64,000 nt of DNA from Algoriphagus halophilus (GTDB lineage: Bacteria > Bacteroidota > Bacteroidia > Cytophagales > Cyclobacteriaceae). The translations under genes were made by a program, and so were the position numbers. Below are positions 8,873-17,755 of this stretch, in pieces. The stretch lies in contig NZ_FSRC01000001.1 in the NCBI RefSeq assembly GCF_900129785.1, forward strand, positions 1,860,001-1,924,000, read 5' to 3'. The notes under the pieces are model-generated. The model was not told the DNA's origin and did not search any database. It saw only the letters and a list, made by a program, of their open reading frames with translations. Positions within the stretch are counted from its first letter, which is position 1. Each line of letters begins with the position of its first letter.

Positions 8873-9775
8873 ATGCAAGCATATAACGAGTTAGATTCCA
8901 TACAATTAAACTTTAGCCCCCAAGACCTACTTTTCCTCAACCTTGCCTTGGCGCTGATCATGTATGGAGTGGCTTTAGATTTAAGGTTCGAAGATTTTAA
9001 GTATTTGGTGAAAAATCCCAAAAGTTTTTTTCTGGGCGTTTTTTCACAATTCCTTTTATTGCCTTTCTTAACCTGGATCTTGGTTCATTTAATTAATCCA
9101 CCTCCAAGTGTTGCATTGGGGATGTTTTTGGTGGCAGCTTGTCCAGGAGGAAACATTTCCAATTTCCTGTCCAATTTGGCAAAGGGAAATACTGCATTGT
9201 CCATCAGTTTAACAGGGTTTTCAAGTTTCCTTTCCATCATTAGTACTCCAGTCAATTTTGCGATCTGGGCAAGTCTATACGGACCTACCTCCAACCTGCT
9301 CCAAGAAATAAGCCTAGATTTCAAAGATGCCTTTTTTACCGTTGCTTTAATATTAGGGATACCCCTGTTATTGGGTATTTTAACTCATCAGAATGCGCCA
9401 AAATTGGCAGAGAAAGCATCTAGAATCCTAAAACCCCTAAGTCTTCTTATTTTCGCTGCATTCATTGTAATTGCCTTTATGGGAAACTTGAACCTTTTTT
9501 TAAGCTACATTTCATTGATTTTTTTATGGGTTTTAGCACACAATTTTATTGCTTTGGGGGCTGGTTTTTTGACCGGAAAAGCATTCAAACTTCCCTTAGC
9601 TGATGTCAAAACATTAACTATTGAAACAGGAATTCAAAACTCAGGATTGGGGTTGGTTCTTATCTTTACCTATTTTAATGGACTTGGAGGAATGGCCTTT
9701 ATCACTGCCTTTTGGGGCATTTGGCATTTGATTTCAGGAATTACGATAGCCACCTTATGGAAATATAAAGAATGA
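8873..9775 (+). CDS. Bile acid:sodium symporter (BASS) family transporter
   Basis: The product is a 300-residue integral membrane protein with nine to ten predicted helices. Family hallmarks are visible: ALALIMYGVALDL in helix 1, the unwound-helix motif VAACPGGNISNFLSNLAKGN (about residues 85-105) and the second crossing motif TIETGIQNSGLGLVL (about 244-258). BASS proteins carry organic anions (bile acids, pyruvate, pantothenate and others) with sodium; the cargo here cannot be deduced. The stop overlaps the start of the next gene (ATGA at 9772-9775), so the transporter and the acyltransferase are translationally coupled. The ATG at 8873 gives a short N-terminal tail before helix 1. Confidence 0.85.
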   Translation: MQAYNELDSIQLNFSPQDLLFLNLALALIMYGVALDLRFEDFKYLVKNPKSFFLGVFSQFLLLPFLTWILVHLINPPPSVALGMFLVAACPGGNISNFLSNLAKGNTALSISLTGFSSFLSIISTPVNFAIWASLYGPTSNLLQEISLDFKDAFFTVALILGIPLLLGILTHQNAPKLAEKASRILKPLSLLIFAAFIVIAFMGNLNLFLSYISLIFLWVLAHNFIALGAGFLTGKAFKLPLADVKTLTIETGIQNSGLGLVLIFTYFNGLGGMAFITAFWGIWHLISGITIATLWKYKE

Positions 9776-10773
9776 AAGATTTTGTAAATTATTGGTTGAG
9801 GCTTATGGTCAAGGCCTGCCTTCATCTCTATTTCAAAAACATCAAAGTGGATGGGAAAGAAAATATTCCCAAAAAGAGGCCGGTAATTCTGGTTGCTAAT
9901 CACCAAAATGCACTTATTGACCCTCTCCTTTTAGCTACTCATACTAAATTAAATCCCTTCTTTTTAACTAGGGCTTCTGTGTTTAAAAGTCCATTGGCAG
10001 CTAAGTTATTGGATTTTATCCGCATGCTGCCAGTATACCGTGTTCGCGATGGATTTTCAACCATTCAACAGAATCAGCAAATATTTGATAAAACCTATGA
10101 GATTCTAAAAAAGAACGGAACGGTGATCATTTTTGCTGAAGGCAGTCATAGCCTAATCCGAAATCTACGGCCATTGAGTAAAGGATTTACTAGAATGGCA
10201 TTTGGGTTAAAAGAAAAATACCCTCAAACTGACCCCGTTATTTTACCTGTAGGAATCAACTACTCCGCGCATAGAAAATCAGGAAGCAGGGTTCATATGA
10301 TTTTTGGTGAACCCATAGAGGTAGACATGCCTAACTCCCAATCCGGAAAATTGACCAAGTCTGTGGAAAAGGCGCTTCATGAATTAGTGGTAGAAATTCC
10401 CAATGAAAATTACGAGGCCAATTTAAACAGACTCATTGAAGCAGGTGTAGATCTCAATGACCAGGAGGCAGTTCTAGAGTTTCTGGAAACTGGTGTGGTA
10501 AAAGCTCCCATCCTTCCCTTTTCAGGGTTGAAAAACAAGCTCATGAAGATCTTTCATTTCCCATTATATTGGGTTTGGCTTTGGAGAAGTCCTAAAATCA
10601 AGGACAAAGTATTTGACTCCACCATGAAATTTCTGATAGGATTTACAATGGGGCCCATTTACTACCTAGCTTTGATGCTCTTGTCTTTTGAACCCGGAAT
10701 AGGACCCTGGGCATTGACCTTCTTGATCATGGCAGGAATTACTTTGTGGGCTAATAAAAACCCTCAAGAATAA
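9772..10773 (+). CDS. PlsC-type 1-acylglycerol-3-phosphate acyltransferase family protein
   Basis: The 333-residue protein carries the glycerolipid acyltransferase motifs: block I NHQNALIDP (NHX4D, about residues 43-51), the FLTRASVFKSP region, and block III FAEGSHS (about 119-125) followed by RPLSKGFTRMA. The block III Ser replaces the more usual Thr of EGTRS. Two hydrophobic segments near the C-terminus probably anchor it in the inner membrane. It would transfer an acyl group to a lysophosphatidic acid-like or other lipid acceptor. It overlaps the transporter gene by 4 bases; why these two are coupled is unclear. Confidence 0.85.
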   Translation: MKDFVNYWLRLMVKACLHLYFKNIKVDGKENIPKKRPVILVANHQNALIDPLLLATHTKLNPFFLTRASVFKSPLAAKLLDFIRMLPVYRVRDGFSTIQQNQQIFDKTYEILKKNGTVIIFAEGSHSLIRNLRPLSKGFTRMAFGLKEKYPQTDPVILPVGINYSAHRKSGSRVHMIFGEPIEVDMPNSQSGKLTKSVEKALHELVVEIPNENYEANLNRLIEAGVDLNDQEAVLEFLETGVVKAPILPFSGLKNKLMKIFHFPLYWVWLWRSPKIKDKVFDSTMKFLIGFTMGPIYYLALMLLSFEPGIGPWALTFLIMAGITLWANKNPQE

Positions 10774-10807
10774 TTGCTATTCACAAAATTTTCTTTGGTT
10801 AATTTTA

Positions 10808-10815
10808 TAACTTTG
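10808..10815 (+). promoter_or_regulatory. -7 box TAACTTTG upstream of hppD
   Basis: This is an exact match to TAnnTTTG placed 33 bases before the hppD start. A TTTG at 10794-10797 is too close for a standard -33 element, so only the -7 element is supported. Confidence 0.4.
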
Positions 10816-10848
10816 GGATAGATATAAAACCCAAAAAATAACTTAATC

Positions 10849-11943
10849 ATGACTGAAGATTTTCTCCCTATCAATGGGACCGATTACATAGAGCTTTATG
10901 TAGGCAATGCCAAACAATCTTCCCTGTTCTATCAATATGCTTTTGGATTTGAATTGATTGCTTATGCAGGACCTGAAACTGGGATTAAAGATCGGGCTTC
11001 CTATGTGTTAAAACAGGATAAAATCCGATTGGTATTGACTTCACCTTTACAATCTGAATCTCCAATTTCCCAACATATCAATCGTCACGGAGATGGTGTC
11101 AAGGTACTTGCCCTGTGGGTAGATGATGTGGAAAAATCCTGGTATGAAACCACATCAAGGGGAGCTGAATCTGTAGAAGAGCCTGCTACCTTCAAAGATG
11201 AACATGGAGAAGTCAAAACCGCTTCCATAAAAACGTACGGAGATACCATCCATACCTTCGTAGAACGTAAAAATTACAAGGGTGTATTTCTTCCGGGATT
11301 TATCCCAAGAAAAAGCACTTATCATGCTACTCCAATAGGGTTGAAATACATCGACCATTGTGTAGGAAATGTTGAGCTGGGTGAAATGAACCGCTGGGTT
11401 TCATTCTATGAAGATGTGATGGGATTTAAATTGTTGATCACATTTGATGACAAAGATATTTCTACGGAATATTCAGCCCTAATGTCAAAAGTAGTTTCCA
11501 ATGGAAATGGCTATATCAAATTCCCAATCAACGAACCGGCAGAAGGAAAGAAAAAATCTCAGATAGAAGAGTATTTGGATTTCTATAACGGGCCCGGGGT
11601 GCAGCATATGGCGATTGCCACCGACGATATCATCCATACAGTATCCGAACTTAGAAAAAGAGGAATCGAATTTTTGGAAGTCCCTCAATCTTATTATGAT
11701 GATCTCTTGGATCGAGTAGGAAAAATAGATGAAGACCTTCAACCCCTCAAGGAGTTAAACATCCTGGTTGATCGGGATGAGGAAGGGTATCTACTCCAGA
11801 TTTTCACAAAACCTGTTCAGGATAGACCTACTTTATTCTTCGAAATTATCCAGAGAAAAGGAGCTAAATCCTTTGGAAAAGGCAATTTTAAGGCCTTGTT
11901 TGAGGCAATTGAACGAGAGCAGGAATTAAGAGGAAACTTATAA
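10849..11943 (+). CDS. hppD: 4-hydroxyphenylpyruvate dioxygenase
   Basis: The 364-residue enzyme would convert 4-hydroxyphenylpyruvate to homogentisate in tyrosine breakdown. It has two vicinal-oxygen-chelate domains. The N-terminal one starts GTDYIELYVGNAKQ. The catalytic C-terminal one carries the three iron ligands: His ~170 in YIDHCVGNV, His ~253 in GVQHMAIATDD and Glu ~331 in LFFEIIQRKG. The closing segment KSFGKGNFKALFEAIEREQ is typical of the family and folds over the active site. Length is normal. The gene stands alone between a -7 box and a strong terminator; other tyrosine catabolism genes are not in the window. Confidence 0.96.
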   Translation: MTEDFLPINGTDYIELYVGNAKQSSLFYQYAFGFELIAYAGPETGIKDRASYVLKQDKIRLVLTSPLQSESPISQHINRHGDGVKVLALWVDDVEKSWYETTSRGAESVEEPATFKDEHGEVKTASIKTYGDTIHTFVERKNYKGVFLPGFIPRKSTYHATPIGLKYIDHCVGNVELGEMNRWVSFYEDVMGFKLLITFDDKDISTEYSALMSKVVSNGNGYIKFPINEPAEGKKKSQIEEYLDFYNGPGVQHMAIATDDIIHTVSELRKRGIEFLEVPQSYYDDLLDRVGKIDEDLQPLKELNILVDRDEEGYLLQIFTKPVQDRPTLFFEIIQRKGAKSFGKGNFKALFEAIEREQELRGNL

Positions 11944-11946
11944 AAT

Positions 11947-11975
11947 AATGCCGGTCTTGCACCGGCATTTTTTTT
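11947..11975 (+). terminator. Intrinsic terminator after hppD
   Basis: AATGCCGGT (11947-11955) pairs perfectly with ACCGGCATT (11961-11969) around a 5-base loop, followed by a run of T's to 11975. It begins 3 bases after the stop codon. Confidence 0.92.
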
Positions 11976-12015
11976 CCATAAGAAAATGTTCTAATTTTTT
12001 TTAAAATCGGAATCC

Positions 12016-12612
12016 ATGAAAAAATTAATCGGTCTATTTAATGAACTTCTGAAAGGAGGAATATTTTTTTTATTTCCTATCGTCCTGGCAATTATCTTTT
12101 TAGAAAAAGCTATCAGTTTGCTGAGACCTTTAGCTACCTCTATTACTGAAAACTTTGGTGACAAATATTTTATTACAAGTAGCCCTTACCTACTTAGCAT
12201 CATCATTCTGGTTTTAATTTGTCTGGTAGCCGGATATATAGCTAGTAAAGGTGTGGGACTAAAAATGGTCAATTGGATAGAAAACAATATTTTGACACTT
12301 TTCCCAGGTTATCACCTGATGAAGAACACTCTTCAAGACCAGGCAGGATTAATTGCGGAGACCAACTTCCCTGTAGTCCTAGCCCCCATCGATGGATGGA
12401 TGTTGGGATTCGAAGTGGATAAATTAGACAATGGAGACTTAGTGATTTTTGTGCCGGGTGCCCCAAATATTTGGGAAGGCAATGTGATTATCTTTGAAGA
12501 AAAGAGAATAAAAAGGACAAACCTTCATCAAAAAGATGTTCAAAAAATCATGAGACAATTAGGAGTCAATTCCCAAACTATCCTGAATCAATTGGAAAAA
12601 AACCAAAAGTAG
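12016..12612 (+). CDS. DUF502 family inner membrane protein
   Basis: The 198-residue protein has two N-terminal transmembrane helices (GGIFFLFPIVLAIIFLEKAI and LLSIIILVLICLVAGYIAS). A soluble domain follows with the DUF502 features: GYHLMKNTLQDQ, then VVLAPIDGWMLGFEVDKL and a VFVPGAPNIWEGNVIIF block, in which the P-x-x-P-N/G segment is characteristic. Function is unassigned in the family. The gene is single, after the hppD terminator, with about 250 bases of apparently noncoding DNA behind it. Confidence 0.82.
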   Translation: MKKLIGLFNELLKGGIFFLFPIVLAIIFLEKAISLLRPLATSITENFGDKYFITSSPYLLSIIILVLICLVAGYIASKGVGLKMVNWIENNILTLFPGYHLMKNTLQDQAGLIAETNFPVVLAPIDGWMLGFEVDKLDNGDLVIFVPGAPNIWEGNVIIFEEKRIKRTNLHQKDVQKIMRQLGVNSQTILNQLEKNQK

Positions 12613-12866
12613 CTAAGGAATTAATTCCCCAAATCGGGCAAAATCAAAATTTTTAATTCTGGTAAAACACCTCTTATTAGTCTATTTTTCTTTTTAGAAA
12701 GGAAATCATACAAGTTCCTTTTCCTTCAAAAACCTGATTATCAGCCCCAAAGCACACTGTCTAGGATATTATTTAATTCCCCTATCCCCGCTTATCTCCC
12801 CTTATTCAATTCATGCTAAACATGGCATGAAGATTTCATTTTAAAGATGGAATCAAAAAAAAGGAC

Positions 12867-13811
12867 ATGAGATTAGCAGAAATATTTGGATACGATGCGC
12901 AAAAAGTTTTTGAAAAAATAACCGAAAAGTTGCAAGGATGGGGAGAAGCAGCTATTAGCAGCTTACCTAATTTGGCATTGGCCATCCTCATCATGACTAT
13001 TGCAATTTTCATGGCGAGAAAACTAAAGTTGTACTCAAATAAATACCTTACTAAAATTCATATTAATCCGACCATAAGTAGGTTTTTAAGTCAGATCATA
13101 TTTATGGGGATTTTGGTTCTAGGAATCATGCTTTCCCTCTCTGCTATGGAATTAAGCAAAACCGTTTCATCCATATTAGCGGGATTAGGTATCATGGGTT
13201 TGGCCTTGGGTTTTGCTTTCCAGGATACAGCTGCCAATTTCATGTCAGGTGTTTTTATCACGTTCAACCAACCCTATAAAATCGGTGATGTCATTCAGAC
13301 CAAGGACGGACATGAAGGTAAAGTGATTGATGTAAACCTCCGAGTGACTAAAATTCGAACCTACAATGGCCCTATTGTACATGTTCCAAACCGAATGTTG
13401 TTCCAGGAATTTTTCATCAATTATACAGAGGAAGGCAAAAGAAGGGTACAGATAGAATGTGGGATCAGCTATGGGGAAGATTTAGAAACAGTACAAAAAA
13501 TTGCCTTAGAAGCTATGAAAGATTTGCCCAGTAGATTGTCAACTGAAGAGCCAAGTATTTTTTGGACAGGATTTGGAGACAGTTCCATCAATTTCATTTT
13601 GAATATTTGGGTCAAATTCTCCACCGAAGAAATTAATTTCATCCCTGCAAGAAACGAAGCCATCATTGCTTTAAAGAAAGCTTTTGATCAAGAAGGAATT
13701 ACTATCCCATTCCCTATCAGAACATTGGACTTTGGAATCAAAGGTGGGGTTCCTATGAAGGAAGAATTAGGAGCACTAACCTTACTAAAGACTAAAGAAA
13801 ACTCTAATTAA
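12867..13811 (+). CDS. MscS-family mechanosensitive ion channel
   Basis: The 314-residue protein has three predicted membrane segments between residues 25 and 120. The third is the Gly/Ala-rich pore helix (ILAGLGIMGLALGFAFQD), followed by FMSGVFITFNQPYKIGDVI, the standard MscS beta-domain entry. Further marks are VIDVNLRVTKIRTYNGPIVHVPN and the alpha-beta C-terminal domain. Such channels release solutes upon hypo-osmotic stress. Its stop is 2 bases from the start of the YihY gene, so the two are very likely co-transcribed. Confidence 0.92.
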   Translation: MRLAEIFGYDAQKVFEKITEKLQGWGEAAISSLPNLALAILIMTIAIFMARKLKLYSNKYLTKIHINPTISRFLSQIIFMGILVLGIMLSLSAMELSKTVSSILAGLGIMGLALGFAFQDTAANFMSGVFITFNQPYKIGDVIQTKDGHEGKVIDVNLRVTKIRTYNGPIVHVPNRMLFQEFFINYTEEGKRRVQIECGISYGEDLETVQKIALEAMKDLPSRLSTEEPSIFWTGFGDSSINFILNIWVKFSTEEINFIPARNEAIIALKKAFDQEGITIPFPIRTLDFGIKGGVPMKEELGALTLLKTKENSN

Positions 13812-13813
13812 GC

Positions 13814-14785
13814 ATGGATTCGAGTCCCAAAGAAGATTTGATGACCCCAAGTAGGTTTCATATTCGTGATTTACCAAAACTAATTGTCATGGCCTATCAC
13901 CGATGGATGGCCTCCGACCCAGCAAGGCTAAGTGCCGTAGTTGCCTATTATGCGGTTTTATCTCTGCCAGCATTATTGGTGATTGTAGTCAATTCTGTGG
14001 GAGCTATTTGGGGCCCCGATATCGTAGCAGGTAATCTATCCACTCAGTTTCAGGATATTTTAGGTCCAGATAACGCCAAAATCATTCAGGAAATGATTTT
14101 AAGTACCGAGTTAAGTGATAAAAATATCTTGGCTACTGTGGTAGGTGTAGGGACATTATTATTCGGAGCGACGGGCGTTTTTTATCATTTAAAAGTCTCA
14201 CTCAACCAAATCTGGGAATTGAAACTTACAGATGAAATCACTTGGTATAAATTGGCCAAGGACCGTTTAGTAAGTTTTGGTTTCGTCTTAGTACTTGGGT
14301 TTCTTCTTTTGGTCAGTTTTATTCTCACAGCATTGATTTCCATTTTAAGTGAGTTCTTATCAAGTAAATTACCCGAATTTGTGATTTACTTGGCGTTTAC
14401 ATTAGACTGGGTCCTTTCCATTTCCGTCATCACATTTTTATTTGCCTTGATATTCAAATATTTACCTGATGCCAAAATCAGATGGAAAACAGTTTGGGTG
14501 GGAGCATTTTTAACGGCTATTTTATTTGTAGTAGGTAAATTTCTACTTGCCTTATATTTTGGGGCTACCAACCCCGGATCCACTTACGGAGCAGCAGGTT
14601 CTTTGATCTTAATCCTGCTTTGGGTCTCCTATTCTTGTTTAATTTTCTTCTTTGGAGCAGAGTTTACCAAGGTGTTTTCCATCAAATATGGATATGGAAT
14701 TATTCCCTATGAGCATTTTTCAAGAGTTAAAAAAAAAGAAGTAATTATAGATAAAGAGTCCCAGTCAGCGAAAATTAAACCATAA
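13814..14785 (+). CDS. YihY/BrkB family inner membrane protein
   Basis: The 323-residue protein has about six transmembrane helices. The family pattern is present: ARLSAVVAYYAVLSLPALLV at the N-terminus, then LFGATGVFYHLKVSLNQIWEL and near the end TYGAAGSLILILLWVSYSCLIFFFGAEFTKVF. Earlier names (ribonuclease BN, virulence factor BrkB) are not supported functionally; an envelope or transport role is assumed. It follows the MscS gene by 2 bases. The last 21 bases overlap the 3' end of the convergent GH2 gene. Confidence 0.9.
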   Translation: MDSSPKEDLMTPSRFHIRDLPKLIVMAYHRWMASDPARLSAVVAYYAVLSLPALLVIVVNSVGAIWGPDIVAGNLSTQFQDILGPDNAKIIQEMILSTELSDKNILATVVGVGTLLFGATGVFYHLKVSLNQIWELKLTDEITWYKLAKDRLVSFGFVLVLGFLLLVSFILTALISILSEFLSSKLPEFVIYLAFTLDWVLSISVITFLFALIFKYLPDAKIRWKTVWVGAFLTAILFVVGKFLLALYFGATNPGSTYGAAGSLILILLWVSYSCLIFFFGAEFTKVFSIKYGYGIIPYEHFSRVKKKEVIIDKESQSAKIKP

Positions 14786-17554
14786 TATCAGGGGTTGTAT
14801 CCTTCTTTCCGGAGATTCATTTTGAACAGGCCCCATTTCAGCCCCTAAATGAAATTTGGTACCCATAGCTGGAATATCATAAAGAAAGCTGAGATCGGAT
14901 TCTGTTTGGGTGGGCATTACTCCGAAAGTAGATTCAGCTGGATACTTAGGCTTGAACAAGCTTAAAAATATCCCCGGTGTCTCGGTCTTTATCTCGATCT
15001 CTCCTTCGTGTGTTATCAATTTGGCAGCATGGAAATTTGAGTAATATCCTTTAAACTCAGGATATTGTAGATCTTCTAAACTATAGCCAGTCTGGGTATC
15101 GTTATATTTTTTTCCCCAAAGCCCAAAACCAACTCCTTCCCTCCTGTTTTTCCATACTCGATATGGACCATCTGTGATCAAATCCGCCTTTACAATCAAA
15201 GAGTCAGGGAAGTGAAAACCTACACCAAGCAATTCCTTGCTTGGTGTAGGTATTTGTGAAATAGATGCTTCCATTTTCAATTGGGCATTTGGTAATACTG
15301 TCCAAATAATGTCCCCCAATTGATCCTGAAAAGAGGAATGAATCTCGATGGAACCATCCTTTATCTTTTTCCAAGAGACTTTAGTAGGCTCCAGCTTCAC
15401 TCCCTCCAGTTTTGGGTTTTGGGATAAATAGAAAAATCTTCTCCCCACTTTTACCAACTCTAAATTGCCAGACTTCTTTCCGAAAAAGAAGAGTTTCCCA
15501 TCAACTTCTACTTGGACATCAGCAGTGGATTCCCGGACTTTGATGGGATATATCTCAATTTCATTGGAATTAAAATACCTTCTGATTCCCTCTTTGGGTT
15601 CACGCAAAGGTTTTGCCCAAGTAGTAAGTTTCTCCCCATGGATACCAACAGCTGTTATTTTTAAAACATCTCCTTCTTTCCATTGATCAGGCAATTGTAA
15701 ATCAACCAATGCCGATTGTCCAGGTCGAAGTGCTGGAAGAGAAATTGAATTACTGCTCAAAACAGAGGTTCCTTGCCAACCTTTTATTTTCAATACTTCT
15801 ATCCGTAACTGACAGGTATTAAGATCAGAAAATAAGTAATGATTAGTAACGTTTACCTTTCCTCCAACAGAAATTCCCTCTTCTAAAAAGTCTAGCTGGA
15901 TAGGAGAAAAAACAGATTGAATACTATAAAAACTTCCTTCTTTTTCTCTAAAAGGACCTAGGATTCCATCAGGAGCATGGTTTCCATCAGAATCTAAGCT
16001 ATCCGATCGGTCTGCTCTTTTTACTGCTTCATCAGAAAATGCCCATAAAAAACCTCCTGCAAACAAAGGGTTTCCAGAGTACTTTGTCCAAAAATCACCC
16101 AGACCTGCACCAGCCCCACCGACATACAAACCATGTAAAAGTTCTGTAGGCATAAACACATCCACTCCCCGATCCAATCTTCCTTCCTTAGAATTATAAG
16201 TGGGGTAATGAAACGTATCGATGTGATTTCGCAATAGCCATGGATAAATAACAGGTCTTTTTTGAATATCAACTTGATGAAAAGCGGGCTCATTTTCAAA
16301 ATTCCAACCTCCTTCATTTCCATGATTCCAAAGGATCACCGACGGATGGTTCGCATCTCTTAACACCGTTTCTTGAATTAACTTTGGCCCTATCAATTCA
16401 TCATAAGCATCCTGCAAGCCAGTTACCTCATCTAATACAAATAACCCTAATGAATCCGCTAATTCTAAGAATTTCTCATCCGGGGGATAATGAGACATTC
16501 TCACCGCATTCATATTCATTTCCTTCATCAAAAGAATATCCTCTACATGGTTTGAGTCGCTCAAAGCCCTCCCTGAAGTTGGATAAAAAGAATGTCTATT
16601 CACTCCTTTGAGGATAACTTTCACCCCATTGATATATAATCCGTCTTTCTCTTTCAATGCCACAGACCTAAATCCTATTGTTTCACTTTTCTCAAAGAGG
16701 ACTCCTTCCTCATCCATCCATCTGAAAATGGCATTATAAAGTGTGGGAGATTCTGGATTCCAAGCTCTGATAGTTGAAAATTGATGAGAAAAACTTACCG
16801 AATCAGAGTCAATAGATTGCTGGAATTCCCCTACAGTCTGGCCACTATTCGGATCAATTAGTTCAATATCCAACCAACTGGACTTTGGAACTTTGTTCAA
16901 TAGTACCAATCCACTAAAATTCCCATCATGCCTGGGATCAACTGCAATTCTAGTAAAATGAAAACTTGGTAAAACTTCTAAAAATACTGGTCTGAATATT
17001 CCTCCAAAAATCCAAAAATCAGCCTCACGTTCTGCTTTATTAACAGATTCATTATCAGATACTTTTCTCACAGTCACTTCAAGTAAATTAGTATCCCCGT
17101 AGGATAACAATTTGCTGATATCAAATTGAAATCTGTAAAACCCTCCTTGGTGAATAGGTCCAGCACTTTTACCGTTCACCCAAACTTCAGTATCCGTCAT
17201 GGAACCATCAAATACCAAATTGACAGTTTGTCCTTTCCACCCCTTTTCAGCAAAGAATTCTAAACGATATTCTCCAAATTCTTTTCCAAGTAATTTGTTT
17301 GTATCACGATGATCATGACCATAGTTAAGTGTTCCAAAACCATGCATTTCCCAATTGGATGGAACCGGTAGTTGGGTCCAAATCCCAGCATTTTTCCCAT
17401 CAGATATTTTGAAATCCCAGAGAACAGCACTGGCAGCGTCTTTTCCGCTTAGGTATATTCTTTGATCATGTTGCAAATCTTGGGCATTGCCCATACTGAT
17501 CATAAAAACAAAAAAGAAAAGCTGAGGTATACCTAGTCGAAAAGGGAATTCCAT
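14765..17554 (-). CDS. Glycoside hydrolase family 2 protein, beta-galactosidase-like, exported
   Basis: The 929-residue product has a Sec signal peptide (hydrophobic residues 10-20, cut likely after GNA). Then come the GH2 sugar-binding jelly roll (about 40-195, with WTQLPVPSNWEMHGFG and TEVWVNGKSAG), an Ig-like domain (about 200-295) and the TIM barrel starting near GVNRHSFYPTSGRALS. The acid/base Glu lies in LWNHGNEGG (~413) and a likely nucleophile Glu in MPTELLHG (~471). Long C-terminal beta domains follow. It would cleave beta-galactosides or related beta-linked sugars in the periplasm; LacZ-type specificity is a guess. It is a single gene, convergent with and overlapping the YihY gene. 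Confidence 0.88.
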   Translation of the reverse strand: MEFPFRLGIPQLFFFVFMISMGNAQDLQHDQRIYLSGKDAASAVLWDFKISDGKNAGIWTQLPVPSNWEMHGFGTLNYGHDHRDTNKLLGKEFGEYRLEFFAEKGWKGQTVNLVFDGSMTDTEVWVNGKSAGPIHQGGFYRFQFDISKLLSYGDTNLLEVTVRKVSDNESVNKAEREADFWIFGGIFRPVFLEVLPSFHFTRIAVDPRHDGNFSGLVLLNKVPKSSWLDIELIDPNSGQTVGEFQQSIDSDSVSFSHQFSTIRAWNPESPTLYNAIFRWMDEEGVLFEKSETIGFRSVALKEKDGLYINGVKVILKGVNRHSFYPTSGRALSDSNHVEDILLMKEMNMNAVRMSHYPPDEKFLELADSLGLFVLDEVTGLQDAYDELIGPKLIQETVLRDANHPSVILWNHGNEGGWNFENEPAFHQVDIQKRPVIYPWLLRNHIDTFHYPTYNSKEGRLDRGVDVFMPTELLHGLYVGGAGAGLGDFWTKYSGNPLFAGGFLWAFSDEAVKRADRSDSLDSDGNHAPDGILGPFREKEGSFYSIQSVFSPIQLDFLEEGISVGGKVNVTNHYLFSDLNTCQLRIEVLKIKGWQGTSVLSSNSISLPALRPGQSALVDLQLPDQWKEGDVLKITAVGIHGEKLTTWAKPLREPKEGIRRYFNSNEIEIYPIKVRESTADVQVEVDGKLFFFGKKSGNLELVKVGRRFFYLSQNPKLEGVKLEPTKVSWKKIKDGSIEIHSSFQDQLGDIIWTVLPNAQLKMEASISQIPTPSKELLGVGFHFPDSLIVKADLITDGPYRVWKNRREGVGFGLWGKKYNDTQTGYSLEDLQYPEFKGYYSNFHAAKLITHEGEIEIKTETPGIFLSLFKPKYPAESTFGVMPTQTESDLSFLYDIPAMGTKFHLGAEMGPVQNESPERRIQPLILWFNFR

Positions 17555-17755
17555 TAATTTGAGCGGGTGATAGAACTCCTTAAAAATAGTTTTATTCTAC
17601 GCTTAAAAAAATCCCTTCCCAGGTCAAAAAACAATAAACTTCTCATAGTAAGGTGGTTTAAAAATAATTCAATTAAAAAAGACAAGGATTTGTGGTGATA
17701 AAATGGCTTTATTTCACATTTTCTATAAATTAGATTTCAAAGAAATTTTTAACAT

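Noticed and set aside
12613..12866. Small gene or RNA between the DUF502 and MscS genes
   Set aside because: No ORF with plausible start; the only dyad (TTCATGC and GCATGAA) is weak and has no T-tract.
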